From positions 62,001 to 126,000 of the forward strand of contig JALGPX010000003.1 in assembly GCA_023515795.1 (NCBI GenBank): a stretch of DNA of 64,000 bases, read 5' to 3'. A program made the translations under genes and the position numbers. Positions 9,381 to 22,212 of this stretch are shown piece by piece. The DNA is from Amoeboaphelidium occidentale (lineage: Eukaryota; Aphelidiomycota; Aphelidea). A model generated the notes under the pieces. That model was given only the letters and a program-made list of their open reading frames with translations. It searched no databases and was not told the DNA's origin. Position 1 is the first letter of the stretch. Each line of letters starts with the position of its first letter.

Positions 9381-12300
9381 TCAGAACCACGGAATGTAAT
9401 CATATCCAACAGAGACCCTGCCAGCATTAGCGTCGCTTTGATCTGCCAATAGCATTTCTGCATAATTATTTGGGTTAGTTGCTTCCTTGATTAAATCCAT
9501 TATTGGTTGATCAATTGGTGAAACATTATCTTCGTTTTGTACCTTATTCTTTCTGCAGCTTAAATGCTCCACTCTTCCTATCAAAGAGTCTCTAACATTG
9601 TAAAACGTTTTGACGAAATCATCGTAAGAATGCTCTGAGCCAGATGTATGATACTTCCCAATCAAGTCATAGAAAACAAAGAGTGATACAAAATAATTCA
9701 GTGGAACCTTATTTTCAAGTAAACTAGATGAAATAGCAACAATATTTCCACTGTAAGTACCCTCGATCGAAAAGGCATTGAGGAAAGTTTGCATAGACGC
9801 GGACAATCTGAACGGTACTGCGAAATCTTTTCCTTCAAGAGCATCAGAGTAAACGTAGTCTTTCTTCTCTACACTATACTCCGGATCTATGTCACGCATC
9901 ACCACATTTCCTGCGTTGGTGAAGCCAAACTTGAAACAAACCCTATCTCCCAACTGTAAAATGAAAGACATGAAATTAGATCCAGCCAAGGATGTTGCGA
10001 ATCTTTGTCTAAACACATAAAAATCGCTAAGCGTAGAACAAGTTCCGAGTAAGTATTCAGAAAGATAGAACTGGCACTTGTTAATAGCATTTTCGATAAC
10101 TTTGATTGCTTTATCTGCCCGCTGTTGACTTGTCAATGCAGTATTAAATCTGAGACTGTCAATTTCTGTTCTCCACATCTGGTCTTCTTCTTCGAATTTG
10201 TCAATGTATAAATCTTGCAATAGTTTAATGGAAGGATCGTATTCTGAGAGGCATTTTCCTAGTCCCACCTGAACAGCATTCTCGGTGTGAAGCACGGCAT
10301 TTCTTCTTCTGCTATTGACTTGCTTTTCCAGCCTAATATTAAGTAGAGAAGCAAATACAGAGAATTCAGTCTGATTCGGCGAGCCATTGTCAATGATGAA
10401 ATCATGAGTACTTGCATCGGAAGCAATAAATGTCAACTTGAAGCAAAACACATGACGTTTCTCCTTTTCGCTGTACTTCCTGATAATAGAATACTCTGGC
10501 TTAATTCTTTCAATACGAACAAAATCGCTATTGGAGTCTTTGTTAAAATGTTTCAAGTACTGGCCAGGGACTTCTAAATTATCATCAAATCTTTGATACT
10601 CGAAATCAACCAAATAACTGGAAACGCGGTTCAGATTTTGCTTCGTTGAAATCTCGTCTATCTTTGCCAATAACTTCTTTCGGTGAGCCTTCAAGCTTTC
10701 CAAAACTTGATCAACATTGCCGTCTGCAAGAATCCCCACAGATTCAATAATCTCGTTATACGCCGGTGTCTTCTTGTCAGTGTTCAGTTTTTGCAAAGCG
10801 CTTATAATCTCTTCGCTCAAAAAATCTTTCCCAGTGCTCTCTAGTTCCAATATTGCTGCATCAACTACTTCACTCAGCTGACATTCAAACGGAATTAGCA
10901 ACCTATTGACCATTTGATCAATTAAATGCTCCAAGGTCAATGCCAGGAGCGGGAAACCAGTCTTAATAACTCCAATTACATTATCAAGATGCTGAACAGG
11001 AGATTGATTTGCGGCAGTAGAAAACGAAGTGCTCATGGCGTCATCTGCATTTCCTCCGAGGATATTCTGATCAACATCCATAGCGTCATCCTTCTTCTGA
11101 TTATTAGTTGCCGACGCTGTGAAATCTAATTCTTCATCATTGCCGCCGCCATTGAAATCTCCAGCAACAATTCCGTCTAGGGAGTCACTCGACTTCTTCT
11201 GAGAACCTTGATTCTCCTCGATTTCCATATTCTGAGAGCTGTTAAGCGCTAAAGCTTCTTCTCTCGCTCTTCTTAAAGCAAAGTACAAACTTTGAGGATA
11301 CAGCTTTGCGATTCTTAGAAGGATCACTTTCGCCATCGTTACCAAATTATCTGTGAAAGAGATCTTTTCACCGTTCTGACACTTAATGATTCCAAGCAAC
11401 TGCGGAATAAATGGAATCCAATACCAAACATGCATTTCTCCCTTGTATTGCACAAATGTATTGAGAACCTTTTCTGCATGTTTGTTTGAAGTTAAAGGCT
11501 GAGAATCACTCGCAACTTGCAACCCGTAAGTTCCAACCAAGTTCAGAATTCTCGCAATGTACTTTCTACTTTTCTGACTTTTGTTTAGACTAGCCGCTTG
11601 CAAGTAAGATCTAACGACATCGGCAGCACATTGATGATAGTCAGCGTTGTCGCTTGAACTGTTGAAGTCTGCAGTTTTTAAACCGCTCTCATATCTCTCA
11701 TCGTTGAAGCGTCCCCATGACGACCATGCCTTACCCAAGTTTACATCAATTTGTAGAGAAGATGAAAATGCTTGGTTTGCCTCTTCAATCATTCCTAACT
11801 TGCCCAAGAACACCCCCTTCAAAGCGAAGAACTCTGCCTTTTGTGGCTGCTGAAAGAAGTGTAAATTGGTATTGTTGATTACTTCTAAGCCAGTGGTGTG
11901 CGGATTGCCACCATCAAAATGATAATCGGAAATGTAGCATTTTGCTTGTTCTCTTAATTTCAAGAAAGCATCTTGAATCTCGATATTCGGTAGCGTGTAA
12001 ATTTTTGCTAATGCATTAACGCAAACTTCTTCAAGGTGGTGTTTTCTAGCAACATGGGCGAATCTAAAATTAATCTCTTCTAAGGAAAAGAAACCTGTTA
12101 ATAATCCAAGCAATCTCATGATAACCTCTGTAAGCCATACTCATTAACGTATTATTTCCAGGCTGATTAGGTTGTTGCTGCTCTGTAAGTGGCTGATAAG
12201 AACGGTTAATAACACTGAAAACATGCTGGCGCCAAGCGACCAATTCAGACCACAAGTTAATATCATCCCAGAGATTCGGAAGCCTTTCTCTCCAGGTTCC

Positions 12301-15300
12301 TAGAGTCCCTTTCAATTCTTGCATAACTTGAACTCTGGAATTAGGATTGTTTGTATTAGTATTGACGCCTAGATAAATATGAGAGGCTTCTTGAAGTTCC
12401 ACAAATTGTTGGAAAGAATGCAACACGTTCACATGAGACTTTCCAACAATACGAGGGAGTGAATGCCATTTGACTAGACAGGCTTGAATACCCTCGTCAA
12501 TAATCTTTTGCAGGTCAGGCATTTTATCAGCACTCTCTTGTAACTGACTCAAAGTTAAAAACGCCTGAAACGACTTCAAACGGATTGAATTTCCATTTGT
12601 CGGCGACACAATGTTATTTTCATACATGAGCACAGAGCTTTCAAGCGACTCTCTTTCTGAGTTCCAGTCGGTAACACGCCATGAACATTCCAGTTGTAGT
12701 TCAATGTTATTTTCATGCTTCGCCAAATCGTTGCAAAGATCCCATTGTTGTAACTTTTCAGTGCAATCAACCCAACGATCCTCCCATAAACAGTATTCAC
12801 TCTCAGAAAAAGGCAAAAGTCCGTTTCTAGCTCTAATTTGAGCCTTCTCATACATTTCTTGAGCATCTTTCCATAAACCCATTTGCTCGTAAGTCAACGC
12901 AGCATTCGTCTCGGGGTACATTGCGCGGCGTTTCCATAATCCGTAAAACATGTCGAAATCGTTCAAACTCCAGTAAATTTCAGACAGAGCATCTAAAACT
13001 GCATCTTTAAACTTTGTTGCGTTCAAAAGGGAATGATTGTTGCTGGCAATAACAGAGGTATTTGGTATTGTCATCAATGACAAGAATTGGATATTGTAAT
13101 CGGTGTTCACCAACTGATTCTGTAAAATTTCTGCGCAACCGTGCCAACAACCAAAAGTTTTTGCAAGGTACTTCAACAGATACGGAGATAATATCAGCTC
13201 ATTTGTGAAACTTAAACCACCAGGGTTATTCATGGATAGAAGTTTTGCAGCTCCATCAAGCAAACACATGACAATATTTGGGCGATATTCACTCTGTTTC
13301 AATTGATACTCTTTTGATAACAGACACACAAAGTACTTGTTCATGTCGTGCCTTTCTTTGGCGTTAAAAGATAACCAAATTCTTGGAAACATTTCCACCC
13401 ATAAGTTATAGCATAGCAGAGTGTCGCTGAAATAGAAAATCTTGAGTGGATTGATTATGTCCGCCAGCTTTATAGACTGAAAGGTTTGCAGAATGTTTTG
13501 GGGAATCATGGCGCCCAACTTCTTCGAGTTTCCTGAGTTATCGCTGTACTGTGCCAGGTTCAAAGTTCCAACAGAATCTTGAGGTTTGAAACTCTTCACT
13601 TCAATTTTACTTTTGGCGGCATCAAAAACAAGATCAAGAACGTTTCGAAGCCAGAATGTAGAAATCATTGATTCCCAATTTTGGACACCTATGGCATAAG
13701 CCACGCGTACAAACAACTGCTTGGGCAAGTTTTTCTCAAACAAAGCGGCGAACTCAGTCCTTATTTCCTGATTATCTGACCGTAGGCCCATTAAGAACAA
13801 AGGCTCCAAACGCACTGCAAGTTCTGTTTTGTTCAAACTATCTGTTCTGTAAATCTTTAGAATAGACAGAAGAAAATCTTCCCAAATCGTATACTTCGTG
13901 TCTCCAAGCGCAACATCAATACCTTTGTTAGCAGAGGAATTGATAAGCTGAAATATACGATTCTCCACCGACCCAAATTTAAGCAAAAGCAATGATTTTT
14001 CCTTCAAATTCAACGGAGATGATGATGGGTTGAATATAAAATTAATGAAAGATGTATAAATTGCTTTGTAAACAGATAAATCAGTGCTTTTCTCAATCCA
14101 GGCAGCAATACAATTGAAGTAAGATTTTCTTCCTTCACCAAGGGTTGCAATTTTTGAATTCAAAATATCAAACGTTTGAATCAATACTTGATTATAGCTG
14201 GCGCTGTTTGAAAGCGCAGCAGGCCCTTCTTTAATCAGTCGCTGAAATTGCTTCAATAAAAATGGCAATGTAGGATCTACAGCATGTGGTACATATTGCT
14301 TAAGTATATCAACAATTGATACCGCATACAAGACATTTTTGCCTTGTTGCAAGCACTCGCTAACATGATTCACCAAGAAAGAACTTATTCCAGAAACTTC
14401 TTCCAGATAGTCCGGCTTTTGTTCAACATGTTCGCTTTTGAATGGTGAAGGCTCATGTGCTTCTTTAAAAACTACTTCCACAATTTCAGTTAGTTTGACA
14501 GGTAGCATCTCTTCTGCGCCCGAAACAAGCGAGCTTGACTTCTCAATGATGACTTGCAAGTATGAAAGATTGTCCAGAATCCAAGGAATCTTCTTGTCTT
14601 TAACAAACAAAGCTAACCCAGTCACCACATTAGTAAAATGAGACACAATTTCCGCAGCACCTCCAGAAGACAATGTATTGACGTCCAAATTTTGAAAAGT
14701 CTTCTCCATGAAACTCAGCCTTACATTACAATCGTTCCACATTCCCGGTTTGAATATGATTGCCAACATCTTTAAGATTTTGTCGCTACTCTTCTTACTG
14801 CTAGAGCCAACTTGACTCCCACTTCTGGAGTCGTAGTTGTTCAAAAGGTATCTTAGCAAGTAACTCACAACAGTATCCCTGATTGTTGAATTCAAATACT
14901 CAGGCGCTAATCCCCTTCTTCCGTGTTCGTTAACAGTATCAGAAATCATTTCGCTGGCCAGTTCAAGATTCTTCTCTTCCCACTTGAGCAACAAACCGAC
15001 TAATTCCAGAGTTAAATAACGAGTTTCTGCGGTCGCCGATGGCATCAAGCCTAATCTTTGTAAACTGGCCATTATGATGTGAGAGAAAGAGTCTCTGTAA
15101 GGCAAAAACAGAACATAATTCCGTATAATAATTCCCCAAACGTGGACTATTTGAGGTATGAGATGTCCTTCTTGAATAAGAATCCTCCTGAAAAGTTTCA
15201 CCCAAGCAGGAACTTCCTCGTTACTTTCGCTTTTGAGCCTCTTTGGCAAATATGGCAGTAGCCAATCTGAGGCCTGACGAGCTAAATGCCTTGATTCTGA

Positions 15301-18300
15301 GTGGTAGGACTTCAAAAGTTGTCCAAGCACCTGATAAATAACTTTCTCCGGTGCTTCATACTTTGAAACGTACAATGAGATCGCAGCGAAAGCTGAGTGT
15401 CTAATAGTAACATCTTCGTGCTTTATCAAACTCCAAAAGAATTTAAACATCGATTTCTTGATATCCAAAGCGAGCTTTTCTTCAGTTTTGATTACCAGTA
15501 AACTCATAAGTTGAACTAATTCAATATGCAGCATGTTTATAGCCTGAGCATCGCCAGTTGAGATGGAGCTGAGACCATCTATGACAATTTTCAAAGTGTT
15601 CAACAGGCTTTCGTCCTCCGCAAGATTTTTGCTCAGGCTCAAAGCAGGGATTAAAACCAAGCGCAAAGTTTTAATTTTGCTCAATAAAGGAAGTCTTTGC
15701 TTTTGTACTATCTCAAGAAGTTTGTCAATCATTTCGCGAGAAAATGTAGGTATAGTCTCCAACAAGAAATCCTTCAGATATATGTACTCAAAAGATTTCT
15801 CAGAACAGCAAAACAACAACGACAGAAACAAATTAAGGCCAATAGCAGCACCTTGATCAGTATTTTTGTAAAGGAAGACTATGATTTTTGCCAGCATCAA
15901 TCGATGATGTAGAAACAAGAGCTCCATAGATTCAGAACTACTTACTATGTATTTCTTATTCCATTCTTCGACTAAAGGATGTGTGATAGTTGATTCTATC
16001 AATTCATAACAACCGTTCTCATACTCCACAATTCTGTAAGTCCACAAAATGGCAAACAGTTTCGGAATACTAGGCCCATTAGTTGAATTGTTGGAGAAAG
16101 CCGATTGGTACAGCTTGGCGATGTTTCTTGACAAGGTAGTTCTTAGCGGGTTTTCAGTAAGTATTCCCTCTTCCTGGTCCTCTTCCTCCCCTAATAGGGC
16201 ACTACCATCTGGTTTGATTTTAACGCTCTTGGAAAGCTTGAATGTAAGCAAGTCTGCAAAGAGACGGCCATAATCAGGATTATTGATATGTTCAAGAAAG
16301 AAATCAACAGTTTCAAGTGGAAAATTGCATAAATACTTGAACAATGGCTCGCGGAACGGAGATGTCAAGCTTCTCTTTGTACCTTGATCGAGCATAATAG
16401 TCTTGCTAATCATTTGCTTCATAAACATATTCGCTGAAGGTGGCAGTTTTCTTATAACATTAAGAATTTCACAAATTATTGCCACTTCTTTGCTTTCCTG
16501 GACGGGTTTCCCGCTTGATTCTTGTAGAATCTGCGGTGTAGCCCAGTTATCCAAATGGTCGAGGAGTTTTTGTCCGATTTCTACTTTGAAATAAGAAACC
16601 ATAATCTCCAATAATCGTCCTAAGCCTTGAAGACTTTCAACAGTTAATCCGCGATGATCATTCAAATTTTGCAGGAACGGCTTCAATCCAGGCTGTAAAA
16701 TTTCTCTTGGTAAGCGATTTGGTACGCTTGTGCAGAATTTCAAGCCTTTCTTTGCCGCTTCAACTATACCCTCAGATTTGGAATACAGACACTTAAAGAA
16801 TAATTGAACTATTCTAAACTTCAATTGCATAAAAGATTCCAAGTTATTCATTTCAGTATTAGCTCCTGTAAGCCCAACCACAACCGATAATAACTTAACA
16901 CATGATATTCTCAAGTTGTTAATAGCATTCTGATTCTTCATTTGACTAGTTCTTGAAGCAAGGGCCTGGTCTTCTGCATCAGCCAACGCATAAGTTTCAT
17001 GAATTATTCTGGTAAGTTGTGTGGAACTTGAGGTGAAATCAATAAGAGGAGGTTCAAGCGACAAGCAGTATGTCACTGCGTCTATGTTTCCAATTTGACG
17101 AGTGAATTTCAATGCTCGTAGAGGCTTCAAAAATATCGGATTCAGCAATCTCTCCGTGTAAGGAGCCAGCAACTCTGTTGGTGTAACAGATTCAAATTCC
17201 GCTACAATAGAGATCATTTCTTTGATCGCTTCTCTGACAACATCATTTGGGCTTGACAACTCGGTGATGATCAATGACATGAGGCTTACTAAATTTGGCG
17301 AGTGAGACTCCTTTTGCGAGTAAAATAGCTTCAACATCAACTTCAAAGTCTCCTTGACCTTTTCCGCCTGAGTTCCAGCAATCCTGTAGTCAATGTCTTT
17401 CAAAGAAAACAGTAAAGCTCTGAATACCTCTATCTCATGCGAGATAATCCACTCAAATTCGATCTCGAATTGGCACACAATGCTCAAACCAAATGCACCA
17501 CCCATTTTTCTTGTATATTCTGTGTGGTAACAAAGGGAACAGAAGTCTAAAATCAATCGATCAAAAATAAATCGTGACAGTTCCTTATCATCAGAGCAAC
17601 ATTTGAAAAGATCTTTCAACATGGAAGAAGATAACTGTTCGGTTTCCTTTTCTTCTTCACCAACAAATAAAACCAAAGCTTTCAAGAACACAAAAGAAGA
17701 AACAAAACGCTGCTGTCCTAAAACATTGTCGGACTTGACATAAGCAAGGTATTCTACGCGCATAAGTGTTGCAAAACAAGTCAACAAATCAGCAACTAAG
17801 ATTTTAGATTCCTGTCCAACTGGGCTAGCAATTCTTTGAGAGATGAAAAGCGTTTCTAAAATTGTCTCCAATAATTGCTCTTTGGAACTTTTCGAGACAC
17901 TATCCAAAGCATTTTTCAGCTCAGCAGGAGTGGTATGAGTCTGAACATTGCTTCTCAAGCCTTTACGCTTTTTGGAGGTGCTCGGCTCAACCGCTTCGGA
18001 ATTCAGTGAAAGTTCTTCGCCGTTGTAATTATCCAAATCAATCAGAAGAGCCAGACATCCTTTTAAAAACTGCAGAGATTGAGCGTGGTACTCGTGAGCC
18101 TTGCTATTGGTATCCTCTTTTCCAGAGCGAAAAGTGAGGAGGCACTTGCAAGCTGTGTTGACAGCGTGGTCAAGTGGAACCAAAATAGGTTTTCTCGAAG
18201 ATTCAAATGGAACAGATACAACAAGTGTTTCTTTCTTATCGCTGAGTTTCAGCAGCGAACAATCCCGTAGAATTTTCCTGTTTCTTCCGCCTAACTTCCC

Positions 18301-21021
18301 TAAGATCCGCAATGTCGAATGAGAGTGTGTCTGGTTGTAAGGAGCAGGCTTGAGGTGCTTCCATAGTGCAGTCATAAGATCATCAATGACAGGAGCCAGA
18401 ATCGGATCAAGAAAATCAGCGGTTAAATTATCAATGCACAATTCCAGTGTTCTTAATCCTTGACCAACCAGTTCAGGAGTCCCACTTAAAGAAAGAACTA
18501 AAGGCTTCGTCAAATAACTCAAATACGGCAACAACACCGACAATCTGACAGGCACAGTTAAACAGAGCTCAACAAATGTCTCTCTTAATGGACTGGGATG
18601 AATTTGTATCAATTGGTTTAAGGTCTTCAAAATGTAAGGCAGCAATGGCAGAACTTCTTTGTACAATAATTCAAATCTCCCGCCGCCGATATTACGAAAC
18701 AAAGCTCTCAATAACAAGAAATAATTTGTCGGCTCCTTTGCCAAGGCTGCATACTTGAAGCAAGATGTGATTATACCATGGATGTGAGGTTGCAAAACTG
18801 ATTCGTTAGCGTCAGGATACAAAGTAACAGACATAAAAGCCAACTTGTACAATCGCAGAATAATTCCAGCTTCATTAGAATTCAAAGCAAACTGGCCATA
18901 ATCTTCAAGGCGATCAACTAAAGCCTGCAATAAAATTGAACTAAATATCCTTGAAACCGTTTCTGATGCTAGAAGATACTGAGGTATAGCTAGCATCGCA
19001 TTATCTTCAATTATTCTTTTCAAAAAGAATGGAATTTTCTTTGTAAATACTTCAATAAATACAGCCTGATCAACCAATGTGAAAACTGTAATAAAATGCT
19101 CAAGAATCTCCTTCTCTTCTTTGGTAACACTATGATTTGGAGCAGGACGACTATCTCCGTTAGCTTTAGTCGAGTTGTTTGAATCTAAGGAGAATATTTT
19201 GAAGCAAGATAGACCATCTTCGAACAAAGCCGTAAACAGCTCTGTTTCTTCTTGGCTCAGTTTGACTCCCATGATTGCAACATTTTGCTGGACTTGATTC
19301 TGATTATTTATCGAGACTAATATTGTTTTTAAGCCAAATACAATACTCTTCAATCCCAAAATCAGAGTCTTGAACAAGAATTTGTAATCCCTAAGAACTT
19401 CTGGTTGATAATGTTCCCAAGTAGAGGCAGAAGTCTTGATTACACTAAGATGCTCAATGTCCAGGATCATTTTAGAATCCAGATCGGTTACAAATGTTTC
19501 GTCTCCAATTCCATTTGGATACATTTCAGAGCGAATCTTTAATTTTTCGATTATGATCTTCAAGTGCCCCAACTTTGTTGCAAAAGCGTTCAGAATCCTC
19601 AAAAGAAGCAACTTCATATCTTCTTTGTTTGGATTGTTAACCAAAGTCTCAATAAGGTTCAACAATAATTTCGCACACATCGTTTGAATGCCTGGCATCA
19701 AAGAGACATCATGCAAATACACAATGTACATTGAAATATGCTTTGTAATTTGTTCCTGTGATAATTCGCTTCTTACATGATGAGATAAATCTGCCAACAT
19801 GGATAAAGCTAACGGTCTCAAAGTCTCCCTCGCAGTTACACTCTTTCCAATCAAAAACTCTTCATGAAACAACAAGTCAATATGCTTAACAAAAGCTGAC
19901 CGAATATCAGTAGTTAGAATATGTCTCGCAGCAACGAGCAATTCCTTTCTCATTGCAACAGCTTCATGAGGACAATCGCAAAGCAACATAATGATCGCAT
20001 CAGCAACTTCATTCTGGTAAGCAGATAGATGCTGCGCAAACCCCTTAATAATGTATGCAAGAAAACTGAATATTTTAATCTCAGCACAGATATACTCAAA
20101 GTACAAGTTCTTCTTTCCTTGCGAGATCAATGTAGGGTTAGGCCCTGTATTACTCAAATTTCCTTGTGTCGGCATCTTGATGTACTCCTGCTGGGCTTTG
20201 CATCTGGTAGAGATAACTTGAACAATCAAAGGAATCATTTCTGGAATGTTTGGGCCAACAAATCTCTTGTAAATCTGGAACAATAACACCAGAATGATGG
20301 GACATTCAGACATGATTTTAAAAGAATTCTCGCTCTTTAAAATCATGGCTTTGTTAGTTTCTGCACTCTTTCCCGTAGCTGTTGGTAAATCTTCATTATT
20401 ACCCAAATCTAGTGGACTATCTTTCAAGAACTCAGCGAACAAATCAGTATTGTTATTCCCGCTAATACCTGAACTATCAGAACGACCAAACAAATCAGCA
20501 TCATGCTTGTCTCCATCCAAATATTCCGCAACATTAAGTGGCAGCCTAGTCAGTAATAACTTGAAGAAATCAAAGAATGGCTGAACATGATCTTCCATCC
20601 CAGGCTGATCACGGAAAGTCTTGTGCAGCTCAATGATTATTCTTAAACAAATCGCACCATTCTCTTCATTATCAGTTTTTAATACATTCATGACCAGCTG
20701 CAGTAACGCTACAGAAAATGGTCGCAATGCATCATTAAAAGGAAGCCTTTGAATGTGCTCCAGAATCAAATTTCGTAACTTGTACTCGACTGTAGTGCTG
20801 GAAAACTGCGGACTGACTCTCGATAAAAGCTGAGAGTATATCGGAAACAGGGCACTAAGATATTTCTTTAGAACTTCAGTTTGAAACTGGGAAGTATCAA
20901 ATTGGTCTTTAATCTCCTGTATAATCTGAACTGATGATCCATAATCTATCGCAATGAGTTCAGCTCTCTAAGCAGGCCTACCGGACACAGAAGATTTAAG
21001 CCGCGTGATTAAAGTTTCCAT
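9381..21021 (-). CDS. TRA1: TRA1/TRRAP, PIKK-family pseudokinase scaffold of SAGA and NuA4
   Basis: Tra1 is the largest subunit of the SAGA and NuA4 histone acetyltransferase complexes and binds transcription activators. Exon 2 (20967-12095) and exon 3 (12063-9381) join across a 31-nt intron (12094-12064), restoring [22 protein letters not shown]. A probable first exon (21021-20989, METLITRLKSS) precedes exon 2. The 21 nt between (20988-20968) contain an in-frame TAG and are either a micro-intron or an error. The total is about 3860 residues, as in TRRAP. HEAT repeats fill the first two-thirds (LRPFSVALLQ, ENGAICLRIIIELHKTF). A FAT domain follows (NIEIQDAFLKLREQAK), then a PI3K-like domain without a DFG, as expected for this pseudokinase, and a FATC tail ending YIPWF. 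Divergent from URA3. Confidence 0.95.
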
Positions 21022-21265
21022 GTTCCAATGAAATTCTCAATTCAGTTTGTCGTGTAGAAATGAAGTTCTCAAAAGCGAATTGCTCGCTCGCCCGAGCAGC
21101 GAGGACTGTTTCTGATGTTGCCGTTGTCGCAGCAACCCAAGCCTCAACACCGCTAAACGAATTCCTTACCAGCGGTTGAGGTCATAATAATAAAATTAAG
21201 TCGCCTCTTTTTGCACTGCTTCAACTTCTTAAAGTCTTTTCTGAACTCTGAGGCTGATCAAAACT

Positions 21266-22149
21266 ATGGTAAAACATTCTACGTCCTTAGCTCATTGCAT
21301 CGTAGAAGTCTTACGAAGAACGCGCTAAAGCAATTGTTGTAAAAAGTGAAGGATATGACTCTAGGCGTCTACTTAAAGAGTTCCTTGAACTTATGGGACA
21401 GAAGAAGACTAATTTATGTGTGTCTGTCGATTTGACTAGATGCTCTGATATCCTCGCTTTGGCTGAAGCTGTTGGCGATGAAATGTGTCTTTTAAAGACT
21501 CACGTTGATATAATTGAAGACTTTAGTGAAGCTTTTATTAGGAGGCTACAAGATATCGCTAAAGCTAAACGATTCATGATATTTGAGGACAGGAAGTTTG
21601 CTGATATTGGCAACACGGTTAAACATCAGTACAAAGGTTTACGAATTACTTGGGATTATTCTTACATTTTCAGGTGGTCTATACAAGATTTCATCATGGG
21701 CTCACTTCACTAATGCTCATATTATACCTGGAGAAGGCATAATTCACGGATTAAAAGAGGCTGCCATTGAGACAGAGGGTTGTGACTTTCCGCGTGGACT
21801 CTTGCTTTTGGCTGAAATGTCCTCTTCCGGTTCATTGGCGACAGGAGCTTATACCGACAAGTGCGTCGGAATGGCCTTGAAAAACAAAGATTTTGTCTTG
21901 GGATTTATTGGGAGCAGACGATTCACTGAGGAGTCCGACTTTATTTACATGACGCCTGGTGTTCAATTGAAAGAAGGAACCGATTCTCTGGGCCAGCAAT
22001 ACAGGACACCAGAAATGATAGTCGCTAACAATCTGAGCGATGTGATTATCGTGGGTAGAGGTATATACGGTTCGAAAAATCCTTTAGAAGCAGCGCGTGA
22101 GTATCGTAAAAGAGGATGGAATGCATATTTGAAGAGACTTTCTCAATAG
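21266..22149 (+). CDS. URA3: Orotidine 5'-phosphate decarboxylase
   Basis: This enzyme converts OMP to UMP, the last step of de novo pyrimidine synthesis. Three exons give 269 residues: 21266-21268 (the ATG alone), 21306-21636 and 21674-22149. Both introns are 37 nt. The joined start MKSYEERAKAI resembles the yeast N-terminus. KTHVDI carries the substrate-binding Lys, FEDRKFADIGNT is the catalytic Asp-Lys-Asp block, and the C-terminal VGRGIYG loop binds phosphate. The protein is stand-alone, not fused to orotate phosphoribosyltransferase as in animals. The first intron begins directly after the start codon. The gene is divergent from TRA1, with about 245 bp between starts, and 63 bp upstream of the ILK-like gene. 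Confidence 0.95.
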
Positions 22150-22212
22150 ATCTGTTACAAAGCTCTTTGTGTCAAACTAGGACTTGTTTCATCTTTGATC
22201 ATCACACTCAAT

